Both the position numbers and the translations under genes were made by a program. From Gynurincola endophyticus (GTDB taxonomy: Bacteria > Bacteroidota > Bacteroidia > Chitinophagales > Chitinophagaceae): a stretch of DNA of 64,000 nucleotides. Numbering within the stretch: position 1 is the first letter of the stretch; every line of letters starts with the position of its first letter. Location of the stretch: positions 124,001-188,000 of the forward strand of contig NZ_RCWL01000009.1 of assembly GCF_003991195.1 (NCBI RefSeq), read 5' to 3'. Positions 8,254-16,648 of this stretch are shown one piece after another. The notes under the pieces are model-generated. The model had not been told where the DNA came from and searched no databases. It was given only the letters and a program-made list of their open reading frames with translations.

Positions 8254-8925
8254 TTAGTTACTAGTCAGTGAATATTTTTTTATCACACTATCCAGCAGTT
8301 CAGGCGTATCGACGTTATCGGTAAAAATCGGGTAGTGAAAATCGTTTAATTTATTGAGGATTCTAATCAGCGACATTTTTTCCTGGTGAGTTAAATTACC
8401 GGCAACAATCTGAGTTGCCTGCCGTATCTTAATCATTTGCTGATCTAAAACTGTGAGTCCTTTTTCGGTTATGTTGATCATTTTGCTGCGTTTATCAACC
8501 TCAGATTCGTTTTGTTCTACCCAGCCATGTTTAATTAGCCTGTTGATAATTTGCATTCCGGTAGGTTTATCCTGAATATTTTTTTTAATCAGTTCAATTT
8601 TCGTCATAACACCGAATGCTTTTAAATTAATCAGGTAAACAAATTCTTCCTGCGTAGAGAAACCTGAATCGTATATAGCAGACTTAGCATAAGTTTTTGC
8701 GTATCTGTTCAGGTGTACGATTAATGTGCTAATCACACTTTCTGCTGTTCTGCCTTTGTCTTTTCCCTCCCAACCAGGTTCGGATTTTTCTATTTCAGTT
8801 GTAAAATTATCTGATATCCAATTCCTGAATCCATTTGCATCATTGGTGTATAGTTTTTCTCGTTTTACAGCCGATTCAAAATCTTCCACAAGGTCTAACA
8901 CATTTTTAATGAGATCATAGTTCAT
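8254..8925 (-). CDS. MarR family transcriptional regulator
   Basis: A 223-residue MarR-type regulator, longer than usual because of a helical N-terminal extension of about 80 residues. The winged helix covers roughly residues 95-170: LINLKAFGVMTKIELIKKN, then the recognition helix TGMQIINRLIKHGWVEQ and the wing EVDKRSKMINITEKG. It shares layout and several motifs with the MarR gene at 10335-11003, so they are paralogues around the fasciclin gene. A ligand cannot be read from the sequence. Confidence 0.85.
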   Translation of the reverse strand: MNYDLIKNVLDLVEDFESAVKREKLYTNDANGFRNWISDNFTTEIEKSEPGWEGKDKGRTAESVISTLIVHLNRYAKTYAKSAIYDSGFSTQEEFVYLINLKAFGVMTKIELIKKNIQDKPTGMQIINRLIKHGWVEQNESEVDKRSKMINITEKGLTVLDQQMIKIRQATQIVAGNLTHQEKMSLIRILNKLNDFHYPIFTDNVDTPELLDSVIKKYSLTSN

Positions 8926-9004
8926 GATATAAAATTTAATGCATAAGTATGAAAGTAAAGAAGTGTTTAGTTTAGTGAAATTACATAAAACCAGGCATTT
9001 TTGA

Positions 9005-9149
9005 AATGAGCAGGATCAGGTATCGGCGATAGCTTTCCGGACGAACGGAAATGTTATCTTATTACTTTCGGGCTCCTGATTTTCATTGCTGCCAGGTAGC
9101 AACAGTAGTTCAGGTTCCGGATAACGGATCTGCCCCAATCCTGCTCATT
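9005..9149. ncRNA. Candidate structured RNA (12-bp closing helix enclosing three hairpins)
   Basis: The 280-base gap between the fasciclin gene and the MarR gene is GC-richer than its surroundings and highly foldable. AATGAGCAGGAT (9005-9016) pairs perfectly with ATCCTGCTCATT (9138-9149). Inside are TTTCCG/CGGAAA (9034-9039, 9046-9051), TTGCT/AGCAA (9086-9090, 9098-9102) and TCCG/CGGA (9116-9119, 9125-9128); ATCAGG (9015-9020) could instead pair with CCTGAT (9075-9080). The strand is not settled. It could be a small RNA, a regulatory leader of the minus-strand MarR gene, or a palindromic repeat. I did not match it to a known family. Confidence 0.35.
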
Positions 9150-9185
9150 GCCCGGGGTTTTCTTTCAGGCACACTAAAATATTGC

Positions 9186-9207
9186 AATAAAAAGTTTTGT
9201 AAAACTT
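9186..9207 (-). terminator. Intrinsic terminator overlapping the fasciclin stop codon
   Basis: On the minus strand AAGTTTT (9207-9201) and AAAACTT (9198-9192) form a stem that begins inside the stop codon, followed by TTTATT. The stem is AT-only, so termination may be partial. Confidence 0.4.
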
Positions 9208-10165
9208 AGTTCATTGATGGCATTAATACCTGATCAATCACATGCACCACTCCATTATCTGCAACTATATTGGCTTTTATTACATTGGAAGCACTGCTGT
9301 TACCCATTCCCTTAACAGTAGCACCTGTACTTACGCCGATTGTTACAGTAGCTCCATTTAATGTTGCAGGCATTGCCCCGTTGGTCAGGTCAGATGAAAA
9401 AACACGTCCTGACAAAACGTGATAAGTCAGTATACCTGCCAAAGTGTTTGAGTTCGCTGACTGTATAGATGCAATGGTAGCAAAGCCGGCATTCCTGAAT
9501 GCCTGGTTAGTAGGAGCAAAAACAGTAAAGGGTTCACTTCCCGATAATACCTGCGCAACATTTGTACTTCCTTCACTGGCTCTTAAAACTGCGGCAACCA
9601 GGTAAGTAAAACTCGTATCCATTACGGCAGTTTCCACGAGGTTTCCCATAGGAGGCATCAATACACGTTCAATAGTGTGAATGGTTCCGTTTTTAGCTGC
9701 AATATCAGCCTGAACTACTTTCACGCCATTAATATATACGCCACTACTATTCCGTGTAACATACAGTTTATCACCATTCATGGCTTCAACAACTGCGTTA
9801 GGCCCAGGGGGAACTGCTGATGCCATTACATTCATTGCCAGCGTATGGTACAACAGAATGTTTTCAAGCGTAGAAGCAGGTAAACCACTGATGGTTGCAT
9901 TGGTTACTCCTGATGCGATAAAAGCATCATTGTTAGGAGCAAAAACAGTAAATGGACCATTACCATTAAGTGTGGCGGTTAAGCCGGCTTTTTGTACAGC
10001 TGTAGCCAACATACTGAAATTGGTATTGGTAGTAACTACACCGCTGATAGTCTTGTCAGTCATGTCTTTATCATCGTCTTTATTGCATGAAGACAATAAT
10101 GTAGCTACCAAAGTGGTTGATAATAACCATCCACTTAATTTCAAGCACGCAAATCGAGTTTTCAT
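9206..10165 (-). CDS. Lipoprotein with two fasciclin (FAS1) domains
   Basis: A 319-residue lipoprotein. The signal peptide ends in LLSSC followed by NKDDDKD, which suggests lipid anchoring at the cell envelope. Two FAS1 domains follow, about residues 40-170 and 178-318. Each has the H1 motif (NGPFTVFAPNNDAF; SEPFTVFAPTNQAF) and the H2 region near its end (NGTIHTIERVLMP; NGVVHVIDQVLMP). FAS1 domains mediate adhesion between cells or to matrix. Two MarR genes flank it in the same direction, and its 169-base promoter holds two short palindromes, so one MarR may control it. Confidence 0.92.
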   Translation of the reverse strand: MKTRFACLKLSGWLLSTTLVATLLSSCNKDDDKDMTDKTISGVVTTNTNFSMLATAVQKAGLTATLNGNGPFTVFAPNNDAFIASGVTNATISGLPASTLENILLYHTLAMNVMASAVPPGPNAVVEAMNGDKLYVTRNSSGVYINGVKVVQADIAAKNGTIHTIERVLMPPMGNLVETAVMDTSFTYLVAAVLRASEGSTNVAQVLSGSEPFTVFAPTNQAFRNAGFATIASIQSANSNTLAGILTYHVLSGRVFSSDLTNGAMPATLNGATVTIGVSTGATVKGMGNSSASNVIKANIVADNGVVHVIDQVLMPSMN

Positions 10166-10207
10166 TTTACTAAATTTTGAATGAATAATTACATGGAAAT
10201 TTAGTTT

Positions 10208-10307
10208 AATAATATACTATTATTGTGCCATAAAAGTATTTAAATATACCAAATATTGTTATTTATATGAAAATTTGAAAAAAATAGAGTAATAAAATAC
10301 TATTTTA
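10208..10307. promoter_or_regulatory. Two palindromes upstream of the fasciclin gene, candidate MarR sites
   Basis: AATAATA-TAC-TATTATT (10208-10224) and TAAAATA-C-TATTTTA (10293-10307) are perfect odd palindromes in the gap upstream of the minus-strand fasciclin gene. The 11-mer AATATACTATT at 10211-10221 appears as its reverse complement at 11067-11077 upstream of the MarR gene. The region is very AT-rich, so chance palindromes are possible. Confidence 0.35.
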
Positions 10308-10334
10308 AATATGAAAAATTTGAACGATGAGGTT

Positions 10335-11003
10335 TTATGGAAGGAAATCCTCTAGATTATTAAGACTCTTATTATTGTAATTATTAAAATGAAACTGGTC
10401 TAATTTCTTTAAAATCATCGCCAGCTGTACCTTTTCACTTGTATTCAAAGTGCCTGTAGCAATCAAGCCTAGTGTATTCATATTTTCGAATGTTTTAAAC
10501 AACTCGAATTTTCCCTGATCTGACAAACCAATCAATTGGCTGCGATGATCATCCGGATTATCAGTTTGGGTCAATAAACCAATCTTAATCAATCGATTAA
10601 TAATTTCAACGCCACTACTTTTTTCAATTACATTTTTTTTGATCAGATCGGTTTTGGAGATGGATTGATATTGCAATACCGTCATTGCCATTCCAAACTC
10701 TTCAATACTATTAATGACACTTTCTTTAAGTGCAATTTTTGAGTAGTATTTAATATATCTGTATAGAAAAAGAAAGTTTTGAGAAATGACTCTTTCAATA
10801 TTTGTTTCAATAAAATGTTTTCGATCAGCAGCATCTGTTTCTGGCACTTCTCCGATAAACGAATTTTTAAGCGCTGTTAAGTTTACTTCACCGCTGATAG
10901 ATTGATAAAACCCCTCCATGGATAAATTGTTTTTATCCTCTGCCGCATTTTCATAAGCCTCCAACTTACCAATGAGTTGCTCGAGCAAAGCAAAACTGTT
11001 CAT
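10335..11003 (-). CDS. MarR family transcriptional regulator (paralogue of 8254-8925)
   Basis: A 222-residue MarR-type protein with the same helical N-terminal extension as the copy at 8254. The winged helix runs from AMTVLQYQSISKTDLIKKN through the recognition helix SGVEIINRLIKIGLLTQ to the wing NPDDHRSQLIGLSDQG. It lies 169 bases upstream of the fasciclin gene on the same strand. A palindrome at 11065-11079 lies 62 bases before its start, which fits autoregulation. Which of the two MarR proteins controls the fasciclin gene is open. Confidence 0.85.
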   Translation of the reverse strand: MNSFALLEQLIGKLEAYENAAEDKNNLSMEGFYQSISGEVNLTALKNSFIGEVPETDAADRKHFIETNIERVISQNFLFLYRYIKYYSKIALKESVINSIEEFGMAMTVLQYQSISKTDLIKKNVIEKSSGVEIINRLIKIGLLTQTDNPDDHRSQLIGLSDQGKFELFKTFENMNTLGLIATGTLNTSEKVQLAMILKKLDQFHFNNYNNKSLNNLEDFLP

Positions 11004-11064
11004 AATTATACTATTTTTTTGATATTTCAGTACATTTTAATACATAAATCATATCTTAATTACA

Positions 11065-11079
11065 AAAATAGTATATTTT
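11065..11079. promoter_or_regulatory. Palindrome upstream of MarR gene, candidate operator
   Basis: AAAATA-GTA-TATTTT is a perfect palindrome between the MarR gene (start 11003, minus) and the SRPBCC gene (start 11265, plus). Its core AATAGTATATT is the exact reverse complement of AATATACTATT in the fasciclin promoter. Confidence 0.35.
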
Positions 11080-11264
11080 CGTACAAAATATTTAATGAAA
11101 GTGGTTTAATGAAGGATAAAACTGTTGATTAGATAGGTAATGCCTTGCTTAAATGTGCAAATATTTTTATTATCAATGACACAACAGCTACCATTGTTCC
11201 GGCAGTTGGATTCATTTTTGAATTTTAATATTAAATTATTGATATACTACTAACATACGTTATA

Positions 11265-11735
11265 ATGCCTTTTTATCAATTTACCAGAATACAGCCTATA
11301 CCGGCAGATATCAATGAAGTGTGGAACTTTATCTCGAATCCCGACAATCTTGCCAGGATAACACCTGCTTATATGGATTTCAAAGTAACTGGTAATTCAG
11401 GTGGAGAAAATATGTATCCCGGAATGGTCATCACTTATACGATCAGGCCTTTGTTAAGAATAAAGCTAAACTGGATGACAGAAATAACTCAGGTAAAACC
11501 CGGAAAATATTTTATCGATGAACAAAGAATCGGACCTTATAAATTCTGGCATCACCAACACCACATTGAAGAGGTTGACGGAGGTGTTTTAATGACCGAT
11601 ATCGTTACTTATGCTCCACCCTTTGGTTTTATCGGTGCTATTGCGAATCGTTTATTTATCAGAAAACAACTGGCTGCTATTTTTGATTTCAGAAGAAAGT
11701 TTCTCGAAGATAATTTCGGGAAATTTAAAAAATAA
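11265..11735 (+). CDS. SRPBCC (START-like) ligand-binding domain protein
   Basis: A 156-residue single-domain protein of the SRPBCC superfamily. Marks are the N-terminal strand plus helix (IPADINEVWNFISNPDNLARITPAYM), a central WMTEITQV strand, the DEQRIGPYKFWHHQHHIEE segment, and a long C-terminal helix ending ready to cap a hydrophobic pocket (IFDFRRKFLEDNF). Proteins of this type bind hydrophobic ligands; many Bacteroidota homologues are annotated only as SRPBCC family or cell division inhibitor-like. It is divergent from the MarR/fasciclin group. Confidence 0.8.
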   Translation: MPFYQFTRIQPIPADINEVWNFISNPDNLARITPAYMDFKVTGNSGGENMYPGMVITYTIRPLLRIKLNWMTEITQVKPGKYFIDEQRIGPYKFWHHQHHIEEVDGGVLMTDIVTYAPPFGFIGAIANRLFIRKQLAAIFDFRRKFLEDNFGKFKK

Positions 11736-11796
11736 TGATTCTCTGATCTGATAGAATGATCATGGCGGGTGTATTTTTATTATCCTGCTGCCATTT

Positions 11797-14439
11797 TTAT
11801 TTAAGTTTCAGTTTTAGAATATGTTTTCCCGCCTGCAGCGATATTATTTCATTGTTTAATACATTTTCCGGAGGGTAAAATGTTGCCGTAGAATTCGCCG
11901 GAATCATTACTTCATATGTAATATTTTTCTTCGTTTTTTTCCAGCTTGAGGTAATTTCTCCATAAGGTGAGCGATACTTTACCTCTGAATGATCGAGTGT
12001 TTCGGGAAACACCGGACGTAACCGTATGTGTTTGAATCCGGGGTAATTTTCATCCGGTAATATACCTCCCACTGATTTAAAAAACCACGCACCGATTTCA
12101 CCGAACATCATATGGTTATCAGAAATATCTCTTTTGGCATCCAGGTCCCAGTTTTCGAGTAATGTGGTAGCTCCGTTTACAACCCACCATCCCCAGGAAG
12201 GATAAGTATCCTGAACTGCTACTTTGAAGGCGGTTTCACCATAACCGTTTTCGGTTAATGCATTTAGTAATGCTTTTGCGCCCAATACACCTACGTCCAG
12301 GTGATAATTGGTAGCTTCCACTTTTTTATTGAGATTTGCTGCAACACTTGATTTCATGTCTTCAGGAACAACTCCCCAATACAACGGAACACTTAATTCT
12401 GTTTGTGTTCCGGTTGCGTATATTCCTGTTGAACGGTTCAGGTATCTGGTATTGATAGCCTGTTTTATTTTTTCACTAAGTTTTGTATACTTTTCAAAGT
12501 CTTGTTCATATCCGAACATTTTTGCAGCGGCAGCCAATATCCGGGTGTCTGTATAAAAATAAACCGATGAGGTTAATTCAAGGTTAGAGGTAGATTTCAC
12601 CGGCACCCAGTCTCCCCGACCGAAAGTAGTAAGTCCTGAAGGACTGATGCGGTCAACATAATCTACATATCGTTTAATATTTTCGTAAGTGTCGTGCAGC
12701 AGTTTGTTATCACCATAAAACAGGTAAATCTGCCAGGGAATAATTGCGATGGTGCTCGTCCAGTCGAGCCCGTTTGCTGTGGTGTAGCCCCATCCTCCGG
12801 TAGGAACAATGTCTGGTAAAACGCCATTAGGTTGTTGTTCATCACGGTGGTCGGCTATCCATTTTTCGTAAATGGAAATTCCGTCAAAATTGTATAGACC
12901 TGTTTCAATAGCCAGATGCCCATCTCCTGTCCAGCCGTTTTTTTCACGTTGCGGGCAATCTGTAGGATATCCAACCAGGTTAGACAGGTAGGCATTATTA
13001 GTAACTTTCCATAAGTTATTGATGAGCTGATATGAGGTATTGACTGATCCAACCGGCTTAACATCACTATGTATAAAGTAGGCAGTGATAGAGGATTCAT
13101 TTAACTGAATTGATTCGGTGCTGCTGATCTCTACATACCTGAATCCTTTATAATTGAATTTAGGCATAAAGTAGTCTTCTTTTTTACCGCTTAAAATCAT
13201 AATATCCGTTTGAAAAGGATCTGCTTCTTTATCGCCCCGATAGTATACATCGATGTTAGAGAGATCAAGGCGTCCATTCGAATCAAGCCGTTCTCCATGT
13301 TTTATTTTAAGCACGGTACCTTCTTTTCCTTTCACTTTTAGTTCGGTGACACCGGCCATATTCTGTGCCATATCAAACAGGTAGGTTGTATCATCTATCT
13401 TTTTTACTGATTGCGGTTTGAACTTTTTTACTAACCGGATAGGTTGAAGTTGTTGTGATACGATATTGATGGAAGGCGCACTTCTATAGCGGATACTTTT
13501 CCAGGTGGAATCATTGAAACCTGCTTTGTTCCATCCTTCCTGTTCAAGTCGGGCATCATAGTGTTCACCGGTATAAATGCTGTTACTGATAATGGGGCCT
13601 GATGATGTTTTCCAATCACGCTCAGAAACAATTGTTTCTGTAGTTCCGTCTTTGTAAACAATACGAAGGTCGAGGCAAAATGCCGGCCTTGCCCGCCAGG
13701 GTGCGTTGTGAAAATCCCATACTGCCAGCGATTGATGGTTATACCAACCGTTTCCTAATATTACACCAATTGCATTCTGTCCCTGTTGAAGCTGATGTGT
13801 AACATCGTGTGTTACATAAAGAGTTCGCCTGTCGAAACGTGTATACATCGGATCTAAAAAGTGATCTCCCGTCTTGTTTCCGTTCAGAGATAGTTCATAC
13901 AATCCGGCAACGGCGATGTAAGCTCTTGCAGATTGTATGGGTTTAGTAATGCGAAACTCCTTGCGGAAATAGGGTGCTGCTTTATGATGAATGTTGTTGT
14001 AATCGCTGATCCAGGTACCTTTCCAGTTGGTTATTTCCATTACGCCGGTTTCAAAACTACTGATAGCTGAAGTAAGTGCTTGTCCGTCTTTATCCCAGGT
14101 AATTACTTTCCAGAAATATTTAGTGAAGGGATATAGTTTTTCTCCTGCATAACGGATTTGTATATCATCCTGTAACACTTTACCAGTATTCCAATTTTTG
14201 CCGTTGTTATTTACAACGTCGATTGAATCAGTAGCAACAATTACCTGATAAGCGGTTTGTTTTGCTCCTTGCCTTTGATCGTTTATTCTCCAGGTAAGTC
14301 GTGGTAATGGCTGATCGATACCTATCGGATTTATGAGGTGTTCGCACTGAAGGTCAGTAGCCACGCCATTTTTCAATGCATTTTGTGCATAAAGGTTTGC
14401 TGAGACACTTAGAATAAGGAAGAGTAAAATGGATTTCAT
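11797..14439 (-). CDS. Alpha-L-rhamnosidase, GH78
   Basis: An 880-residue secreted enzyme that would release terminal alpha-L-rhamnose from plant or bacterial glycans. It has a signal peptide ending in SANLYAQ, an N-terminal beta-sandwich (LRTWRINDQRQGAKQTAYQV-like, residues about 20-130), a second sandwich with WISDYNNIHHKAAPYFRKEF, and an (alpha/alpha)6 barrel. The GH78 signature is TDCPQREKNGWTGDGH around residue 510, and later GWGWWVVNGATTLLENW-type segments. A C-terminal beta domain closes the protein. No SusC/D pair is beside it, so it is an isolated glycosidase. Confidence 0.93.
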   Translation of the reverse strand: MKSILLFLILSVSANLYAQNALKNGVATDLQCEHLINPIGIDQPLPRLTWRINDQRQGAKQTAYQVIVATDSIDVVNNNGKNWNTGKVLQDDIQIRYAGEKLYPFTKYFWKVITWDKDGQALTSAISSFETGVMEITNWKGTWISDYNNIHHKAAPYFRKEFRITKPIQSARAYIAVAGLYELSLNGNKTGDHFLDPMYTRFDRRTLYVTHDVTHQLQQGQNAIGVILGNGWYNHQSLAVWDFHNAPWRARPAFCLDLRIVYKDGTTETIVSERDWKTSSGPIISNSIYTGEHYDARLEQEGWNKAGFNDSTWKSIRYRSAPSINIVSQQLQPIRLVKKFKPQSVKKIDDTTYLFDMAQNMAGVTELKVKGKEGTVLKIKHGERLDSNGRLDLSNIDVYYRGDKEADPFQTDIMILSGKKEDYFMPKFNYKGFRYVEISSTESIQLNESSITAYFIHSDVKPVGSVNTSYQLINNLWKVTNNAYLSNLVGYPTDCPQREKNGWTGDGHLAIETGLYNFDGISIYEKWIADHRDEQQPNGVLPDIVPTGGWGYTTANGLDWTSTIAIIPWQIYLFYGDNKLLHDTYENIKRYVDYVDRISPSGLTTFGRGDWVPVKSTSNLELTSSVYFYTDTRILAAAAKMFGYEQDFEKYTKLSEKIKQAINTRYLNRSTGIYATGTQTELSVPLYWGVVPEDMKSSVAANLNKKVEATNYHLDVGVLGAKALLNALTENGYGETAFKVAVQDTYPSWGWWVVNGATTLLENWDLDAKRDISDNHMMFGEIGAWFFKSVGGILPDENYPGFKHIRLRPVFPETLDHSEVKYRSPYGEITSSWKKTKKNITYEVMIPANSTATFYPPENVLNNEIISLQAGKHILKLKLK

Positions 14440-14557
14440 TGTACCGTCAATAAGTTATACCTCTAAAATATACTATTCTTGCCGGATTTTTTTGAATCTA
14501 TAGTGAAATAAATCGATTTAGCAGATATATTTTCGAATAAGCTAAGTGATTAAATAG

Positions 14558-14596
14558 AAATGCCTTTACCATTTAATGCGAATGGTAAAGGCATTT
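14558..14596 (-). terminator. Strong hairpin terminator for the EamA gene
   Basis: A 16-bp perfect stem: AAATGCCTTTACCATT (14558-14573) with AATGGTAAAGGCATTT (14581-14596) and a 7-base loop. It lies 22 bases past the minus-strand EamA stop. It is palindromic, but the plus strand has no gene ending here. Confidence 0.65.
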
Positions 14597-14618
14597 GTAA
14601 CAGTTCATTTCTATCAAC

Positions 14619-15515
14619 TTATTTTGTTTTGTAGCCTCTGTTAATAAAGTAGATACTTCCTGCAGCTGCGATCAGTGCTACACCGGTTAACCAGGTCAAT
14701 CTTTCCTGCAAAAAGAAAAAGCCCAGCAATAGTGCTATGAACGGGTTAATATATGCATATATAGAAGCCAGTCCTACGGGTAACTTTTCCAATGCATATA
14801 CAAAACACGGATAGGTCAGCAATGATCCGAAGATAATCAGGTAAACCAACGACCAGATACTGTCATTCGAAATCTGATCCAGTGCATCGTAATTATCAAG
14901 GAATAAACTGGCTAATAAGAGGAAAAGTCCGCCCGATAACATCTGAATGGCAGCACTGGTCAGGGCATTGGTACCTGCAGTTTTATATTTAGAAAATACA
15001 CTACCGGCGGCCCAACAAAGCGCTGCAAAAAATGCGACCACCATACCGGTAAAATATTGCGGATTTACCAAATCGGATAAGTTATCACGGAACATCAGCA
15101 CAATTCCTAAACTCCCTAGTAGCAATCCGAACAGTATAAACCTGTTGGGGCTTTTTCTGTCGGCTCCGCTGACGAATGCAATTAATACAATGTAAACAGG
15201 CATGATCGAAACAATCAATGCCGCCAGACCACTTGGAATGTATTGTTCACTCCATCCCACCACTCCATTACCCAGTGCAATCATTAAAACGCCGGGAATG
15301 GATTGTCTGATCAGGTTAGACTTATTTAAAACGCTGAGTTTACCGGTCATTTTCAGTATACCGAGTAAAATGAATCCGGCGGTTGTTTGACGGATACCTG
15401 AAAACAGAAAAGGTGGAAAAGTGCTTACACCAATCCTCATGAAGAAATAAGTGGTTCCCCACACAATGCAAATCACGGCCAGGGCTAAATAAGCTCTTGA
15501 TAATTCATTTTTCAT
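14619..15515 (-). CDS. EamA/DMT family permease
   Basis: A 298-residue inner-membrane protein with ten hydrophobic helices in two repeated EamA halves. The first half opens with ALAVICIVWGTTYFFMRIGV and the second with VVAFFAALCWAAGSVFSKY, the usual duplicated start. The late segment LEKLPVGLASIYAYINPFIALLLG is characteristic of drug/metabolite exporters such as RhaT/YdcZ-type carriers. The substrate is unknown. It sits between the rhamnosidase and a divergent methyltransferase, with its own terminator. Confidence 0.88.
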   Translation of the reverse strand: MKNELSRAYLALAVICIVWGTTYFFMRIGVSTFPPFLFSGIRQTTAGFILLGILKMTGKLSVLNKSNLIRQSIPGVLMIALGNGVVGWSEQYIPSGLAALIVSIMPVYIVLIAFVSGADRKSPNRFILFGLLLGSLGIVLMFRDNLSDLVNPQYFTGMVVAFFAALCWAAGSVFSKYKTAGTNALTSAAIQMLSGGLFLLLASLFLDNYDALDQISNDSIWSLVYLIIFGSLLTYPCFVYALEKLPVGLASIYAYINPFIALLLGFFFLQERLTWLTGVALIAAAGSIYFINRGYKTK

Positions 15516-15763
15516 GTAAAGTCAGTTTTTCTTCGATGGTATGGGCAAGCAAAGTTTTCTTGTTCAGGAGGGTTCTTGCATGAACTTTCTCTAAGGCTGC
15601 AAATGTCTGTAATTTATCAATACGAGTACAGGTACAATTTTATTATTTTTGATGAGTATAGCTGATGTTTCAAATGTTATAATACTGCCTGACAGATTGC
15701 AGGCATAAGAATCGCAGGAAGTATTCATTCTATGCATTATTTGTTAAATAAAATTGAAACGAT

Positions 15764-16531
15764 ATGCCCTGGAATCCGGAATTATATGATAGTTTTAAAG
15801 ATGTTCGTTACCTGCCTTTTTATGATTTGGCAGCCATGATCAGGCCTGAAAAAAACATGAAAGCCATTGACCTCGGTTGTGGAACAGGTGAACAAACATC
15901 TATTCTCACAGAACAATTTGAGGTAGCAAGCTTTGTAGGAATTGATTCTTCTGCCGAAATGCTGGAGCAATCGAAACGTTTCGAAAACGATCGATTGCAT
16001 TTTGAACAAAAAACTGTGGAAGCGGTGGCTGATTCAGGAGAAAGTTGGGATTTGATTTTCAGCAACGCCGCTTTACAATGGATTGATGCGCATGAAACAC
16101 TTTTTCCGAAACTTATCAACGCCCTCAATAAAAACGGACAGCTGGCGATACAGATGCCCGTACAAAATGATAATGTATTAAATCAGTTGCTGATGGAGCT
16201 GATTGACGAGCAACCTTTTGCCTCCTACCTGAATAACTGGAAGCGCTTATCTCCGGTTTTATCACTGGATGATTATGCTCAGCTCTTATTCGACAACGGT
16301 ATAAAAGATATGCAACTGTTTCAAAAAGTATATCCGATTATTGCCGATGATCATGAAGCCTTATATAAATTCATTTCCGGAACTTCACTGGTTCCTTATC
16401 TGGAGCGCCTGGAAGGAAAAGAGAAAGAGCTATTTATTAAAGAATATAAAGCACGTATTGCTAAAAGATTTACAAAACTACCCGCTATTTATGCATTTAA
16501 GCGGATACTGATTTACGGGAAAAAAGTGTAG
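15764..16531 (+). CDS. Class I SAM methyltransferase, trans-aconitate methyltransferase-like
   Basis: A 255-residue cytosolic methyltransferase. Motif I is AIDLGCGTGEQTSIL (about residues 34-48), strand 2 ends in GIDSSAEMLEQS, and motif II is DLIFSNAALQWI, whose NAALQW segment is typical of trans-aconitate 2-methyltransferase (Tam). The N-terminal WNPELYDSF also fits Tam-like proteins. Methylation of trans-aconitate or a related acid is plausible but not proved. The SDR unit with its own promoter follows. Confidence 0.8.
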   Translation: MPWNPELYDSFKDVRYLPFYDLAAMIRPEKNMKAIDLGCGTGEQTSILTEQFEVASFVGIDSSAEMLEQSKRFENDRLHFEQKTVEAVADSGESWDLIFSNAALQWIDAHETLFPKLINALNKNGQLAIQMPVQNDNVLNQLLMELIDEQPFASYLNNWKRLSPVLSLDDYAQLLFDNGIKDMQLFQKVYPIIADDHEALYKFISGTSLVPYLERLEGKEKELFIKEYKARIAKRFTKLPAIYAFKRILIYGKKV

Positions 16532-16560
16532 TTTTTTGCTTAAAAAAGGGAATGATGGGC

Positions 16561-16628
16561 CGGACTTTTAAACAAAGTAAAATCGGACTTTTGAACAAAG
16601 TTCGATTCGTTGCTGCCTGGTAATTTTG
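16561..16628 (+). promoter_or_regulatory. SDR promoter with two 18-bp direct repeats (candidate AraC sites)
   Basis: CGGACTTTT[A/G]AACAAAGT occurs at 16561-16578 and 16584-16601, 23 bases apart, roughly two helical turns. The second copy is also a near-perfect palindrome, TCGGACTTT / AAAGTTCGA. The repeats are followed by TAATTTTG (16621-16628), a full match to the Bacteroidota -7 element. Direct repeats at this spacing suit an AraC-type regulator, and one is encoded at 17681. The -7 position also rules out a start at 16610 for the SDR gene. Confidence 0.6.
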
Positions 16629-16648
16629 TTTTATTAAATACAAGTCAA

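Noticed and set aside
9005-9149. Signal recognition particle RNA, 6S RNA or tmRNA
   Set aside because: CAGGTTCCGG looked SRP-like, but the conserved GGAAGGAAGCAG loop is absent, and the fold is multi-hairpin rather than a single rod with a central bulge.
12308-13661. Several 60-80 residue frames inside the rhamnosidase gene
   Set aside because: Shadows of the GH78 reading frame, with no signal or domain of their own.
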